From Branchiostoma floridae (taxonomy: Eukaryota; Chordata; Leptocardii; Amphioxiformes; Branchiostomatidae): 64,000 nt of DNA. Of the stretch, positions 25,901-39,800 are shown piece after piece. How positions within the stretch are numbered: position 1 is the stretch's first letter; each line of letters starts with the position of its first letter. Below the pieces are notes generated by a model. The model had not been told where the DNA came from. It saw nothing but the letters and a program-made list of their open reading frames with translations, and did not search any database. Where the stretch lies: contig NC_049985.1 of assembly GCF_000003815.2 (NCBI RefSeq), forward strand, positions 6,706,844-6,770,843. The letters run 5' to 3'. The translations under genes and the position numbers were made by a program.

Positions 25901-28900
25901 TTTGCTTTCCAGGGCGTTAAATAGGGCCTCGAATGAGTCGGATCTGGGGAGAGTGTTAGTTGCTGTGTGGTCAGTATTGCTTGTGTCTCCAGCCATTCCG
26001 TGTGACAGCCCACTCTCGTGCGTTTCATGCCGTGTCTCCGCATTCCGGCCACCGTTATTGCCCGCATTTTCGCCACAATGTCCGCCATTCTGTGCAGCGT
26101 GAGTTCTAGAGCAGTTTTCACCACTAGCACTACTACCGACACCACCAACACCCACAATGCCACCGCTGCCATGCAGAACCTCATGCAAGGTCCCGGCACC
26201 GTTAGCTAAAGCACCTGATTGTCTACAGCTCCCTGAAGTGCCATGGCATGGTAAAGACTGACCTCTGTCTTTCTCTTCTTCTTCTTCCCCGTTCTGTACA
26301 ATCTTCTGTTCATCTGTACCCAAGTCTTCCGACTTCAACTCTTTCCCTTCCTGTTCTTCCTTTTTTGCCCCTTCATTCATCTCTCCATTCACAGCAACTC
26401 TCTCCTTGGCTTTGTCATCAGTCTTTTTGCCATCTACATGAACTTCTACGTCTACAATGCTATGTATGCTGTGCAGGGAGTCAGAACTGGAGGTGGTCGG
26501 GCTGATTTTTCTCCTGGTTTTGGAAGGCGAGTGAGCCTCGATCCGCCCACCTTTGAACGTCAGAGACCACTCGTTGTCCGGCTTGGTGTCTGACCCCGAC
26601 GACAGCCCGCTGTCTGGCGTCTCATCCATCTGTCGTGACTTCACGGGAGCACTCCCTAGTCTCGGCCGCAGCTCGACTCCTTCGCTGGGCGACCTGGGGT
26701 GAAAACTGGCACTCCTCCCTCTAGAAGTCCCGTAGACGACCCTTTCTTTCCTATCATAGTTCTTAATCTGCCCCCAGTGCAAGTCCTCAGCCTTCACGCT
26801 ATCCTCCGGGGGATTGTCGCCATCGTACGGAGCTGACCAACACTTACAAGCCTTCCACGACTGTCCGATACCTACCCGCGCGTCCTGGAGATACTCCATG
26901 TAACTTGTCTCAAACCTCCTCAGATCCGCCTTCTCTTTCACCTTCTGTTCTGCAACTTTCTGATCAATGGTGGTCACCGGGGTTGCCTTGTTGCCCTTGA
27001 TGCCGATGTTTGTCACTATGGCAACGGGCGCGGCCTGCTGGTTGGCGTTGTTGTCGATCCTACAGCAGTCGGGCGTGAGAGAGAGGAACTTCTCTGATGT
27101 CTTACCGTACAGGTCAGCTTCTTTTACGGACCTACGCTGGCTCACCATCACGTGGGTGCAGGGTACCAGGTACCTGTACATAGATGGGGAAACAAGACAT
27201 AATGAAGGATACCCAAAATATAATGCAGTTTACCCAAGGACACATTTATTTTTACGCTAAATCTTCTCTCTATAAATTCATACTTAAGCTTACAAAACAA
27301 GAAGACATTCTGAGATCACAGACTTCACCCCATTACCCATACTGCTCTGTGGTCTTTCAAAAAGCAAAAAAAGTAGTGCTATGGTAAGCACGTATGGCAA
27401 AACTGAATCGTGAATATTGAGAACTACAGGAACACACGTACACACACACAAAGACAAACGACACAGACAAACAAATAGATAACCTGAAAAAATATTTCCT
27501 TTGGGTGATATGCAGGTATTTATTAAAGGTTCTTTCGAAATATCAGATGACCTGCTAGAGTCACAACTCAAGCTAGTAGTTAAATCAAAATCCTTTGATG
27601 CACTTGCACAACTCAAAGGATCTATAGAGAATGATTGGCTTACTTGAGGACTAACTCCAACATGACATCTTCACAGTTCAGGCTGACGACAGTGCGGAAC
27701 AGTGCCAGGGTCACCACAGATATCTGCACAGGAGAGATGGTTTCTTTTAGGTAAACATGTACAGTTTTTTAGCTATGCTGCTGGACTAATTATCATTATT
27801 ACCTCCATGAAATGTCATGGAATGGAGGTTATATTTTCTGTTATGTGTCTCTGTCTGTGTAGATGATTACTCAAGAACGGCTGGATGGATTGGTTTCATA
27901 CTTGTTGTGTTGGTGGGGTGTGATGAAAGCTCGAATCGATGAGATCTTGGGAGCCGTATCTGTCGTTATAATCGATGTAATAATATCAGAAATCACCCCT
28001 ATATTTGAGATATATTGGTACAGGCATCGTGCTGTATGTGTTTGTTAATGGGCTTAGCTGCAAGCAGATAGTGAGGTGACAGCTGTTTGGGGAACCCCCA
28101 GTAGTTTTATTTATGTCTGCTTAGGACTGTTTGAAATATTTGTAACAGTTGGCACAGTAGTTACCTCCATGAAATGTCATGGAGGTTATATTTTCTGTTA
28201 TGTGTCTCTGTCTGTGTACAAGATTACTCAAGAACGGCTGGATGGATTGGTTTCATACTTGTTGTGTTGGTGGGCTGTGATGAAAGCTCGAATCGATGTG
28301 ATTTTGGGCGCCGTATCTGTCGTTATAATCAATGTAATAATATCAGAAATCCCCCCTATATCTGCGATATATTGGAACAGGCATCGTGCTTTAAGTGTTT
28401 GTTAATGGGCTTAGCTCCAAGCAGATAGTGAGGTAATTTGTATGACAGCTGTTTGGGGAACCCCGAGTTTTTTTAATATGATAATTAGTTTTATTTATGT
28501 CTGCTTAGGATATCATGGAGATGTGAAGCGTAAGTATAACTGTAAGAAGTTGAGGTACATTTAACGGTAATGCTTAACAGGTATGGATGTCTCACATACT
28601 GTACTGCTGATTTGAGTGACATGGTGATTAAAATGCCATTAGGTCCTCTCATCTTAGATGGGTTGGGTGTAAAAGTTTTATGGGCGATACAGATGTTCTG
28701 ATTTCGTTACGATAAGGGACAGTTGTTTGTTGTCTCTTTCGTAGCCAATGGTACTTGTTTTTTAGCAGACGGGGTTGGCGCCAAGTATTCATCTTACAGT
28801 TGATGTAGGGCTATCAGAGGAAAGTGTGCATCTCATTTTTGTACCGTGTGAACAGCTGATGTTATGACATATTGGTGGAAAATCAAATCACCATCTGACT

Positions 28901-31900
28901 AAAGTTGGCCACATCCCTTCTTCTTTCTGAGTTTCCCAACTTCCTCCCACCACACCGCTCTGAGGCACATAGTCAAACCTCAATAATGTTGACAACCTTA
29001 GACAGTTTAAATGCCAAACATCAAGCTTAAGGAACACCACGCTACCATATGCCGTCGACCTCTTAAACGCACATTACACAATTAAGTGTCACATTTCAAT
29101 AATTACTAATCAGATGGACATCCTCTGTGTCATTAAATAAATACACCACTACTTTCCCATAACATTTATAACCATTACTCTCAAATACAACCGACTATAA
29201 ACATACATACCATCCACAAAAAAGCAATAAATATTTCATGGAGGTATGAGGTCCCCGAACTCTAGTCTCATATTGCTTTAATGTTAAATTTTCCCAACTT
29301 GCATGGATACAGTTGAACAGAGACAGTGCCTTACCCTGGAGTTACTGGTGATCCTACTGATGAGGGCGTCCATGACCAGATGGTCGTCATACGTTGCCGT
29401 GGTGATAAAGCGTAGGAAGGCCTTCATCAGCGCCGGTTCCGTGATGGTGCGGAGGAACAGGTCGAAGTACGTGGTGCTCGCGATCACTTCATCCACAGAC
29501 GTCTGCAAAGTAATGGAAGATACTGTCAGTCAGTGTTCTAGCCAGCCAGAAATTTCTTTTCCATCCCGTGGATTTTTATCTATCTGTCGGGCACGGAACA
29601 ACAATCCTAGGGAGGTCTGGGAAAATTTTGAAATCACAGCTCTTTGAAACACTATTTCCTGCACTTTAAGGGGATGATTTTGCTGGTAGACTTCAATGTC
29701 ATCTGTGCTACATTTCTCAAGGTTTATGCAAAATTTCATTTTAAAATCATTACATGCTGATTTTTGTCTGTTACAGAGGATTGAATGGGCAAAGTTTTTG
29801 TCTGTCCCCAGATGCAAAATTCCGTAAAAGAATGGACGCTGGCTAGAAGCCTGTCGTCAGTCTGGAAAATGCCTTCCCCCTCAGGTGTCACCAAAAATGG
29901 CTTTTCTCCCACCTATCCTGTCTCTACCAAAGGTAATGTACATTTGTACCAGCAATGGTAGTTGTGAAGATTATTGCATAAGATCAAGAGATGAGAAAGT
30001 AAAACTACACATTGAGATTTATTGTAAAATCTGATGTTGCAACAAAATGTGGTTCTGCAGTTTTCACTGAAGCTGATAGGGGGCGTGCATAGCACTACCA
30101 ACAGGTCAAAGAAACTGTTTCTGAAGCAAAAAAGAGAGCAACTGTTAAATCCCATCTAAAAACAAAAAAAAAATGTTGGTTCTTAATTTAACTTTATGAC
30201 TAGAAAAGAATAGTGCACCTGTATTTAGTTTAAAAACACTGTTATACAAATCAATGTTCTTCCCCGGGAACCACTGAATCACCGAATAAAACTCTGAAAT
30301 CCTGTTTTTAGATGGGATCACCATTATATTTCACAAAACCTCTTGTCCCAGTTACTTTAAGGAATCTTAACTGTTCCTCTAAGAAAATGACAGAAGTGTC
30401 CCACCTTGTGCAGAGCTGGACCCATGACTGGTACCAGGAACCCGTTGTACAGCAGTTCCAGCAGCTGGTTTCTCACCATGGGGTGGGCAACCTGGAGAAA
30501 AACATGAAATCAAAGATGTCACACCTCTGTGAAATATATGTACTATTACCTTTTGTGGATTTCTAGCCATCACAGACATTAGTGATCCATCCCTTCCCTT
30601 CTTCCCTTGATCCATCCCAACTATCTCCATCCCATTAGAGGTCATTTGTTTAAATACACCACACTACTTTTTTTTAAACATCAATTAGGCCACAACAATT
30701 TAATTTCTTGGTTCACGGATTTGCTCGCTCCTATTTTTTGAAAAAAAAATAAAAAATAAAAATTCCCACTCAATAGTAAAATGGCCTTTATATCAAAAGC
30801 TCCTTAAAATGTGGGTATTATTATTGTAGTTATATTTTTCATTCATGAAGAATGGGACATACATAAAAACTGACACTACTTTTGTAATTTTCAACGAACA
30901 GGTGCTGTTACTGTACAGTAATAGTGGTTTTGTACTTTTTTCAAGCTGAAAACTTTTTATTCTTTATGTTTTGGATTAGCCCTTACCTTTACCCCAACCA
31001 TTTTACAATTTTTATTTTATTTCGCCCTTTCGCTCCATATTTTTCATGAAAAAATCCGTAAACCAAGAAATTAAATTGGTGTGGCCTTAGACATGTATAT
31101 TTTACACACAAACCAAACTTCCAGCAAACCCATCAAAAGGACATATATACATATTTAAGTCAGGAGCAAAATTTCTTATAAGTTAGAAAAATGTATTGGG
31201 AACAGCCCTGCTAAATAAGGATATTTCTGTAGTCTGATAATGTTGTCTTAGCTCCTATCCATCTTTAGAAGACATACATGTACATGTACTGGTACTAGTA
31301 TACATAAAGGTGTGACCCAGCTATTATTAGATCCCAAAATGAAACAGACATGCTATTGTTCTCCTATTACAGCAAGCTGTGTGAGTGTGTGGGATGCAAG
31401 GTCTACATTTTGTATATCTAGACTTACAATTAGATTTTGGAGTGCATGGCTAACACATTGTGAACATACCAATTGAAATCACTTTTCTGAATGAACCACT
31501 CATAATGCATTTTGCAACAGATAGAGAGACATTAGAAACCACTTCAATGGCCTGAAAAGCATTTTGACAAATGGGCTGTTTTTGAGTATCCACCATATGT
31601 TGTCATGCCAGCAGTTATCAATAATTCATATGCTTAAAGGTCACAAAGGTGGGAGCACAGATGGCAGGAATACCTGGATATTTTGTAGTGAATACAACTA
31701 CACAAAGTCACAAACATATACGAAATGAGAAATAGAAAAACTGAAAATTGTGGGTTAAAATGTATTAATCATAATTGTTATATCTAGAACAGTTGGGGCA
31801 TTTAGGCCTATTGCACTTTGATTTGGACCCCCTATGCTGTGATTTAGGCTCCTGACCTACATACCAAATATCAGCACAATCCATCCAGTTGTTCTGAAGA

Positions 31901-33710
31901 CATACTGACCACAAATACCCCCAGAATGCAAAAATGCAGACAGACACTCACACACACAGACAAAACCAAACAAATTTAACTCCATAAGTCTATTTTTCAT
32001 TATGCAGGAAATTATATACTGAGCGGGAGATACCCTAGCTATTCAAAGGCTACCCAGGCCTCTGGGAAAACCATGTCAAAGATAACCATCATTTACCATA
32101 CCTCTAATACCACACACAATGTGTCTTTAATTGTAGCTGACAACTTTACAGATAGCCTTTGACTGGTTTGGGCTGTACCATTCAATGGGAGGTTTTGTAA
32201 AAAATTATGCTAGACTCCAAACATTTAAGTTTTACATGTATCTTTGTGGATTGGTTTTAGTTAACATGCATTCACATATTCTTTTACAACGAATAAAAAG
32301 AGTAACTTCTTTAAGTCAATCTCACCAGTTACTGTAAATGTCTTAAGGTATCTCGGTTGGCTAAATTGGCATTTTGACCTTCCAAGTTGTTTTCGTATTA
32401 ATGAATTAAGAACCAATGGAGCCGTAACGAATGTTGCTAGATGGGCATTAAAGAATTCTAAATCTGATTTTTGGGAGCCAAATTGATGACGTCATCATTT
32501 TTATTGCCTCTTATATTATTTTTTTCTATGACAAAATACAGCACTTTGGTACATACCACTGTAATGGAACTTCGTTTTTCGTTGCATAATGATGAAAGCT
32601 ACACACTCACGGTTGCGGAAATTGATATCTACTAAGGATCTGTAGGAAGTNNNNNNNNNNNNNNNNNNNNNNNNNNNNNNNNNNNNNNNNNNNNNNNNNN
32701 NNNNNNNNNNNNNNNNNNNNNNNNNNNNNNNNNNNNNNNNNNNNNNNNNNCTTAATAACTACAGATCGTTAGTAGATATCAGTTTGCGCAACCGTGAGTT
32801 TGTAGCTTTCATCATTATGCAACGAAAAACGAAGTTTCATCACAGTGGTATGCACCAAAGTGCTGTATTTTGTCATAGAAGAAAATAATATCAGAGCCAA
32901 TAAAAATGATGACGTCATCAATTTGGCCCCCAAAAAAACAGACTTAGAATTCTTTAATGCCCATCTATCAACATTCGTTACGGCTCCATTCGTTCTTAAT
33001 TCATTAATACGAAAACAGTGGAAGGTCAAAATGCCAATTTAGCCAACCGAGATACCTTAAATGTTTGAGTCCACAGGGATTTACTTTCACAGCAGGGAGA
33101 AAATGGAGTGTTTGCTGTGGTTTTATGTTTTGTTTTTTTTTTACTGTATAGAGGTCACCACAAACAAAAAACTACCACCAACATTTTGACTTTTACAGTA
33201 AGTACAATTCTTGTCAACCTTGAAAATGCATTTCCCATTAATTGTGATACCTGATTTTTCTTTAATGCTAATCATGATCTCACTATTGTTTGCTTGCCAC
33301 ATATACATGTACACATCTAGTCAAGGCACGATGGAACAACTAAAAGTTCCCACAACTCCATCTGGAATATCTACATGCACCAGTGTGTTTTTCCTATTTG
33401 GGTCACCAATGGTAACTTAGCACTGTGAAGAAGGGTCTCTTGGTGTGGCTTTGTAGTTCGCTTGACTGGAGTCAAAACATACAGTCTAGAATCTGCCTCC
33501 CTGCATGATTTGTGCCAAGGATGTGGGTTAATGCTATTACTGATTGGGCAGGGCTTGGGAATGTGTACCATCATCTCTATGCATGAAAAATGGAGGTACC
33601 AGTATTGTTTTCGGGTATGTGCATGTGGTTGTGTGCATGTGTGGGTGTGTAAAAATGATTATTTGGGTGTCATTCTGGATATCCATCCTGAACTTACTCA
33701 AGTGACGCTG

Positions 33711-33776
<66 letters not shown>

Positions 33777-33846
33777 CACATGATTTACACAGATACGCAA
33801 ATACACACGTATACACACACACATTTACACAGACACAAATACGCAA

Positions 33847-33880
<34 letters not shown>

Positions 33881-36800
33881 TGACATACAGTGTCACATAC
33901 ACACGCACACAACCCCAAAAAAAACATAACTACATGTACTTTGAAATTGAATCATTGCTTGTTACAAAGAGAGCCCTTGAATGTGCAGCACCAATTTGTG
34001 GTTCTCTTTGTACGAACTCCTTTCTGCCAAGCTCATTGCCAGCCCTCAGGCACTTTGACAAGAGGTCAGGGCCTATCAGGGAAGGTCTGGACCACACAGA
34101 TCAATTCCAGCACTCTGCTCTTGACGACAGTAAGTGCCATTTGGAGCACTAGGACTACAGCCTAAATTGAAGACTTTCAATTGGCATTATCTTTAAAATG
34201 GTATCATATACTAATAATGATATAGAGTAAAAGGCAACAAAATGAGTAGCATTCTAGTAGAATTACTAATAAAACTTTTACAATATACTACTCTCCAAGC
34301 ATAGGCTGTGAAGAAAACTGTGACCTTTTCCTTATATGCCACACAAATGCTACAAAAAACATGACCTTCTTGACAAAGGTAAAAACTGTTATGAATACAC
34401 AAAATATCCTGAATTCCTCCAAGCTGTCATCCATGACAATGACTCCCAATGTCAACAATAGTGTCTCTCATGGTCACACCCTTCCATTTACAGCAGTGCC
34501 GGACCAGTGCATAGTGATGAATCACACCTACAGTATAACACACCCAATCAAATAATGTATTGTACTGTCTCACCTGTGCTACTGCATTGCAGAACTCCAG
34601 TGAGTTGAGGAACATGAGTAGAGCGGGGGCGTTGACATAGTCTTCCTTTCTCAGCGCATGCCAATCATCCGACCTGATCTCTATCTTCCTGGGCAGGGAG
34701 GAGTATAGGCCGCTCAGACCTGTGGCCAGGACCTACAACAACGACAAAACAACAAAGAGTTAGACAACAAACGTACAGACCACTCAGACCTATACCGCAA
34801 CAATAAAACAACGAAGAGCTAGACAAAATTTATAGTTTGGGAATTGGGAGGAAAGGGGAAATGTTTGTGGAGATCTAATTTCGCAGATCTATTATTACAG
34901 AGAAAAGGAGAACAGGTATGTTTGATTGAGGCTACTGTAATTCTTGAAATTTTTGTGCTGGTTTTATGTTCACGGATTTCACGGTGACCCCTTCATCATA
35001 AACTTTAAACCAGCAGTGTTCCCATTCCTGTATAATTATATATTACTATAGCTACATGTAAAGACTAGAGCTACCACAAATCACTGTAACACTCCAATTT
35101 ATCCTTAATGGGAAATAAAATCACAGCAAACTTAAATGCAGCTACGGTAGTTGAAGAAAAAATGCACCATTTCTTAAATCAGCTACTAGCACACATACAA
35201 AAGCTGTCCAATATGTGGGACAAAAGTTCTATATAGAAGTTTTGTAGCTGAAAATATACAAAGAAATTCTGATTAGTTAACTCTTTGTGTGTATGTATAT
35301 GTATGTTCTCTCTGGGCCAATTCCTATAAAGAGTAGACACCCATCGACTCTACCTAAACAGTTTAAATCCCCTCATTTACTCAGACTGTAATTACCAATT
35401 TGCTGAGGAGCGATCTGAATGCCTATCTTTGTGTGATCAGTGATTAGACCAGCTCAGCTGCCTGGCTGTGTGAAAGTGGCACAGGTAATTGCTGACGTGA
35501 GCTATTTAAGGCAGTGCTTAGCATTTCAGTTTACACTTAACAAGTTGCACTGAAATATTCTCAGCGGGTATATAAGGACATCTGCATATTGTACTATACA
35601 TGAACTGAAGGCACTGCTAAAAATAAAACTATAGGACTTGAACGGAGCCACTTTTTCAAAGACAAGTTCTAAGGCTAAAAATTAGTAAAAATAAATTTCT
35701 GGGAAGATGTTCTCACTTAAAATTTAGGTGTGCAGAAAATATTTTGGCTCCACAACATAGAATGTCAGTAAAGACTACCGGTAATAACAAAGCTTACTGC
35801 CTCTTTTCAGGGCGTTAATTTGAAATTCTATTGTTAACTTTTAATTTTTAACAAGGGGTACAACAAAGATTTGGTTATTTTTCAAGACACTAGGATGTCA
35901 AGTATTTGCTGTATACTAGTCTACAACTGTACATAAACCAACACAAATATCTAGTTACACTGGTACACCTATAGCAAAAAATTATAGGTGCACAGTTTCA
36001 ATTGCAACCAGTAGTTCCAGCCCTGAGTTCCCATACACATTACAGAGCTGGCACCATGAAGCACAGCTAGTGCGCATGCTATATGTGTCTCCACTTAAGG
36101 TATGATAAAGGGTGGGTGAGAGGCCAAGGGTCATTAACTGTAGACCCTTTCTGAATGGGTTACTGGGTCAGCTATAAATACAAAACCTATTAAGAGTTAA
36201 AACTACAAAGAAACTGCTCGCAATAAAATATCATTGTGACCATACTGATGAAATAAGCCCTGCAAGGAAAGAGCTGCTATTTTCGGATCTGAGTTTTGGG
36301 ACCCATTGGTAAACCACGGGCTGATGTTTTGGTACAAACAGCTTCTGTGGTTAGTTGAACCACATTTATTACCACAAGACTGTCGTACCTGGACTTTGCT
36401 CATCACCTCATGTCAGATAAAAAGCATGGATGTTAAGCTAGCAGTGGGTGGTGTCTGTCCTAAAACAGGTACATTCCCACACTTAAGTACCCTGGGAGGC
36501 AGCCGGGATCGGGCAGCTAGGACAGTTTATCTACCCTTCTCGATAGCGATAACTCCTTCAGGCTTAAACTCCCCGGGAGCACTAATGTGAGATCTGCGGG
36601 CTGACTGCCTTGGGTCCCCGAACAAAACTCACTAGCTACCCGCTCCTGTCTGGCTCCCAGGGTAACACTTACTGGACAGAAGTCTGAATTCTCCGCTATG
36701 TACGCTGCGACTGTTTCGTTCTGCGCTGTCAGTGACATACAGAACAGGAGTGCGTCCTGAGCCTGTTGTCCCACCCTGCCTCCACTGTGCACATTCTCCA

Positions 36801-39800
36801 GAAGGACGGAGATGATCAGACCAAACTTCTCCACACCTGCGTTTGTCTTTGAGTCAAAAAACTGTTTCACCAACGTCGGATCCTCGCGAAGATTCCTGCA
36901 CAGTTGGTTCAGAAGAAACATCCTGTCTTCTACGCTTGATTCCTTCGAGTCAAAACTCACTCTAATCAGGTGTAAGAGTGGGTTCAACACAGAGATGTGA
37001 TGTAAGACAGGTTGTGGACTTTGAGACACCAGCCTGCCGTACATCTTCAGTAGTTCTGAGTGAAGCTCGTCTGTGAAACGGCCGCCATGTCTGGAGGTCC
37101 AATCTAAAGTATTTCCCATGATGTCCTGGCTGATGAGGAATTGTAGCAGTGGTCCGGGGACGGCCTCATCTCTGCAGTCTTCTTCTATAACCAGGTCTAC
37201 CACCTGGCCAAGATGATTGACAATGGCCCGAACATCTTCTTCTCCTGTTGTCCTCTCAGGATCTTGACCAGCACATCTTAGGATGTTTTGCACCTGCATC
37301 CAATGATCTTTAAGGACATCCAGCCAAGCCTCCTGGTCAGCAGTATGATCCATGGTGGACAGACTCAATCCAACCCGAGTGGATGCTCCACGGAGGCACC
37401 TGATGACCCTATCTGTGTGTTTTCTGGCTTTACAGTAACAGGCCAGGCAAAGGTTCCACTAGACAAAGGTCACTTCAATCTGTTATTGAATCAAGTCCTG
37501 GCATAATAGAGACATCAGTGTGCGTACGTCTCTTCGTCTCGACAATCCAACGACCATTTCATTAATCCTGATCAATTAATTCTTATCGAATTCAGGTCAA
37601 TTAGGCCATCTGCAATTCTGCGTACATTTCGAGTACAGATTTATATGTAGATTCCAATACTTCAGCATACATACACCTACATGATTTGTACAATTTCAGT
37701 CTGAAATCTTCATCAAAACAAGTACCGGTAACCAATTATTTATCTGTTTCCAACAGAAGGCTGTTAGAACCTGATTAAATCAAGGATTTATCTATCAGTG
37801 AATACATGTTCATGCAAATGAAAGTAAGCTGCAAATTGATTGATCTGTTTTTCTAGCACAACTGGTTTGCATTTGTCCCATGATTAAAATAGATATCACT
37901 GCTGGTTATCAATTTGAATAATGTACAATTCAATAATCATTTATTTAACCACAGGCAATGAAATTTGTATGTAGCAAAATAGCCGTTAAAGAATTTGTGC
38001 CTTTTCAGTCATGAATAATTTCTTATGGTTGAATGTCATGAAACATTGTCATATTTTATGAAAGATATTTATGTCTATCTTTTATCATTTCACTTTCAGT
38101 CACAAAGAGCTCAGTCATAGTCATACACTTGCCAAAGAAATGATGAAGAGACAACTGACTGCTATAGGCAGGTATTTTCAACTCAATGGTCTATATGTAT
38201 ATCATAGGTAACCTTGGCAGTTCTAGACTTGAAAAAAAATATATTTATAAAGTCTTCACAGATAAGCATTCTTGAAATGGCCATCAATAAATAATATATT
38301 TATCTTAACTGGTGGGGCTCTGGCTGAGAAAATATCTACATTTCCGACCATACCAGACCACAAGACTGTATATAGCTGTTACGGCTGATTGAATTGTTTC
38401 ACTCAGGGGTTTACGGGTGTCAATCAGTAAATGTACTAAGTACCTATATATGTATTGACAGCTAGTCTAGAATTTTCCCATAGGGACTACAGTAGTGCAT
38501 GTATGTAGTTAAGGATTACACAATGATATTGGACTTGGCCTAAGGTCTGGTAAAGTGAGTCATGGGACAGATATGAAACAGGGTGGGCTTCATACATTAT
38601 AGTACAGTACTGCATCAAGGGAGGTTAACATTTGTAATAAATACTGTATCAAATTCATTTTACAGCTTACTATTTATAGAGCATCCCTATGAAACACAAG
38701 TACAATCCAGGCATATGTAAACAGGAAAATTTAGATGTTGACATGGTAGGAATATTTTAGAGCCACAATGTTGACATGAAAACATATCAGTCCTTCTGAT
38801 GACAAAACTTTAAATACTCTTTTCTGCTTCACACCCGATTGTATTGACTTGCTACCGCTAGTAGAGCCTAGTGTACCAGACTGCAGGAATGTGCAAAGTA
38901 CATGTACAAGTAATCCACACAACAACAAGAAGCATTTTCTGAGCAAAATCAATAATATCCCTATAGCAAGGGTTTAGGAAGTGACATCAATCTGCTATCA
39001 TAACATTATTGAACTAAAATCAGCCAGTCAGCCAGTCAATAATGTATCAAACCACAATAACAATATACTGGTAACTGGTAAGACCTGAGCATTATGTCCA
39101 ACGAAGGGTGTTGCTTAGTAGTACTCTATAGATGTAGACGTAGATACAATACTAGGGCTGTGGACCTAAATACCCATACCTGTGTACCTGTACCTGTACC
39201 TAAACAAACTACAAAGTAAATGATCACTGTTGAACACCACTTTTTGAGACTATTGATAAGTAAATTCCAAATCAAAGATAACAATTGTGATAATCGTGCA
39301 GTTGAAAATTAAGAAAACTTTGTTTTGGGCTTCAAATAATTAAATCCTCATACAAATATGACAATTTCTCACTAAAAAAACAATTTGCTACATTTATAAC
39401 TTACAGATAATCAATCAAACTTGCTTACTTAGGTACAGGTAAAGGTCTGGACCTGTACCTAAACCCGTGTACCTGTACCAGTACCTAAAATTCCTTTAGG
39501 TACATAGCTCTATACAATACTAACAGTACTACTAGTAATAACATGAATGCACTTACATGACAGAAGTTGGAGTTTTCCGCGATGTACGTCCCCACAGTCT
39601 CGTTCTCCGCAGACAGTGACATGCAGAGCAGCAGCGCGTCCCGGGCCTGCTGACCAATCCTGCCCTCCCGGTGCACGTACGGAATCAGCAACGAAAAGAT
39701 CAGGAACTTGGCGGGGCCGTGATCTGCCTTCGCGTTGAAGAACTGTTCCAGCAACGACGGGTCCTTGTATAGACTTACACACAGTTGGTTCAGTAATAGG

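Noticed and set aside
25537-26505. Plus-strand open frames within the large FHIP1 exon
   Set aside because: They are antisense to a well-supported coding exon and have Ser/Leu-rich low-complexity text.
33462-33929. 155-codon plus-strand frame rich in Thr-His
   Set aside because: Produced by the CA microsatellite.
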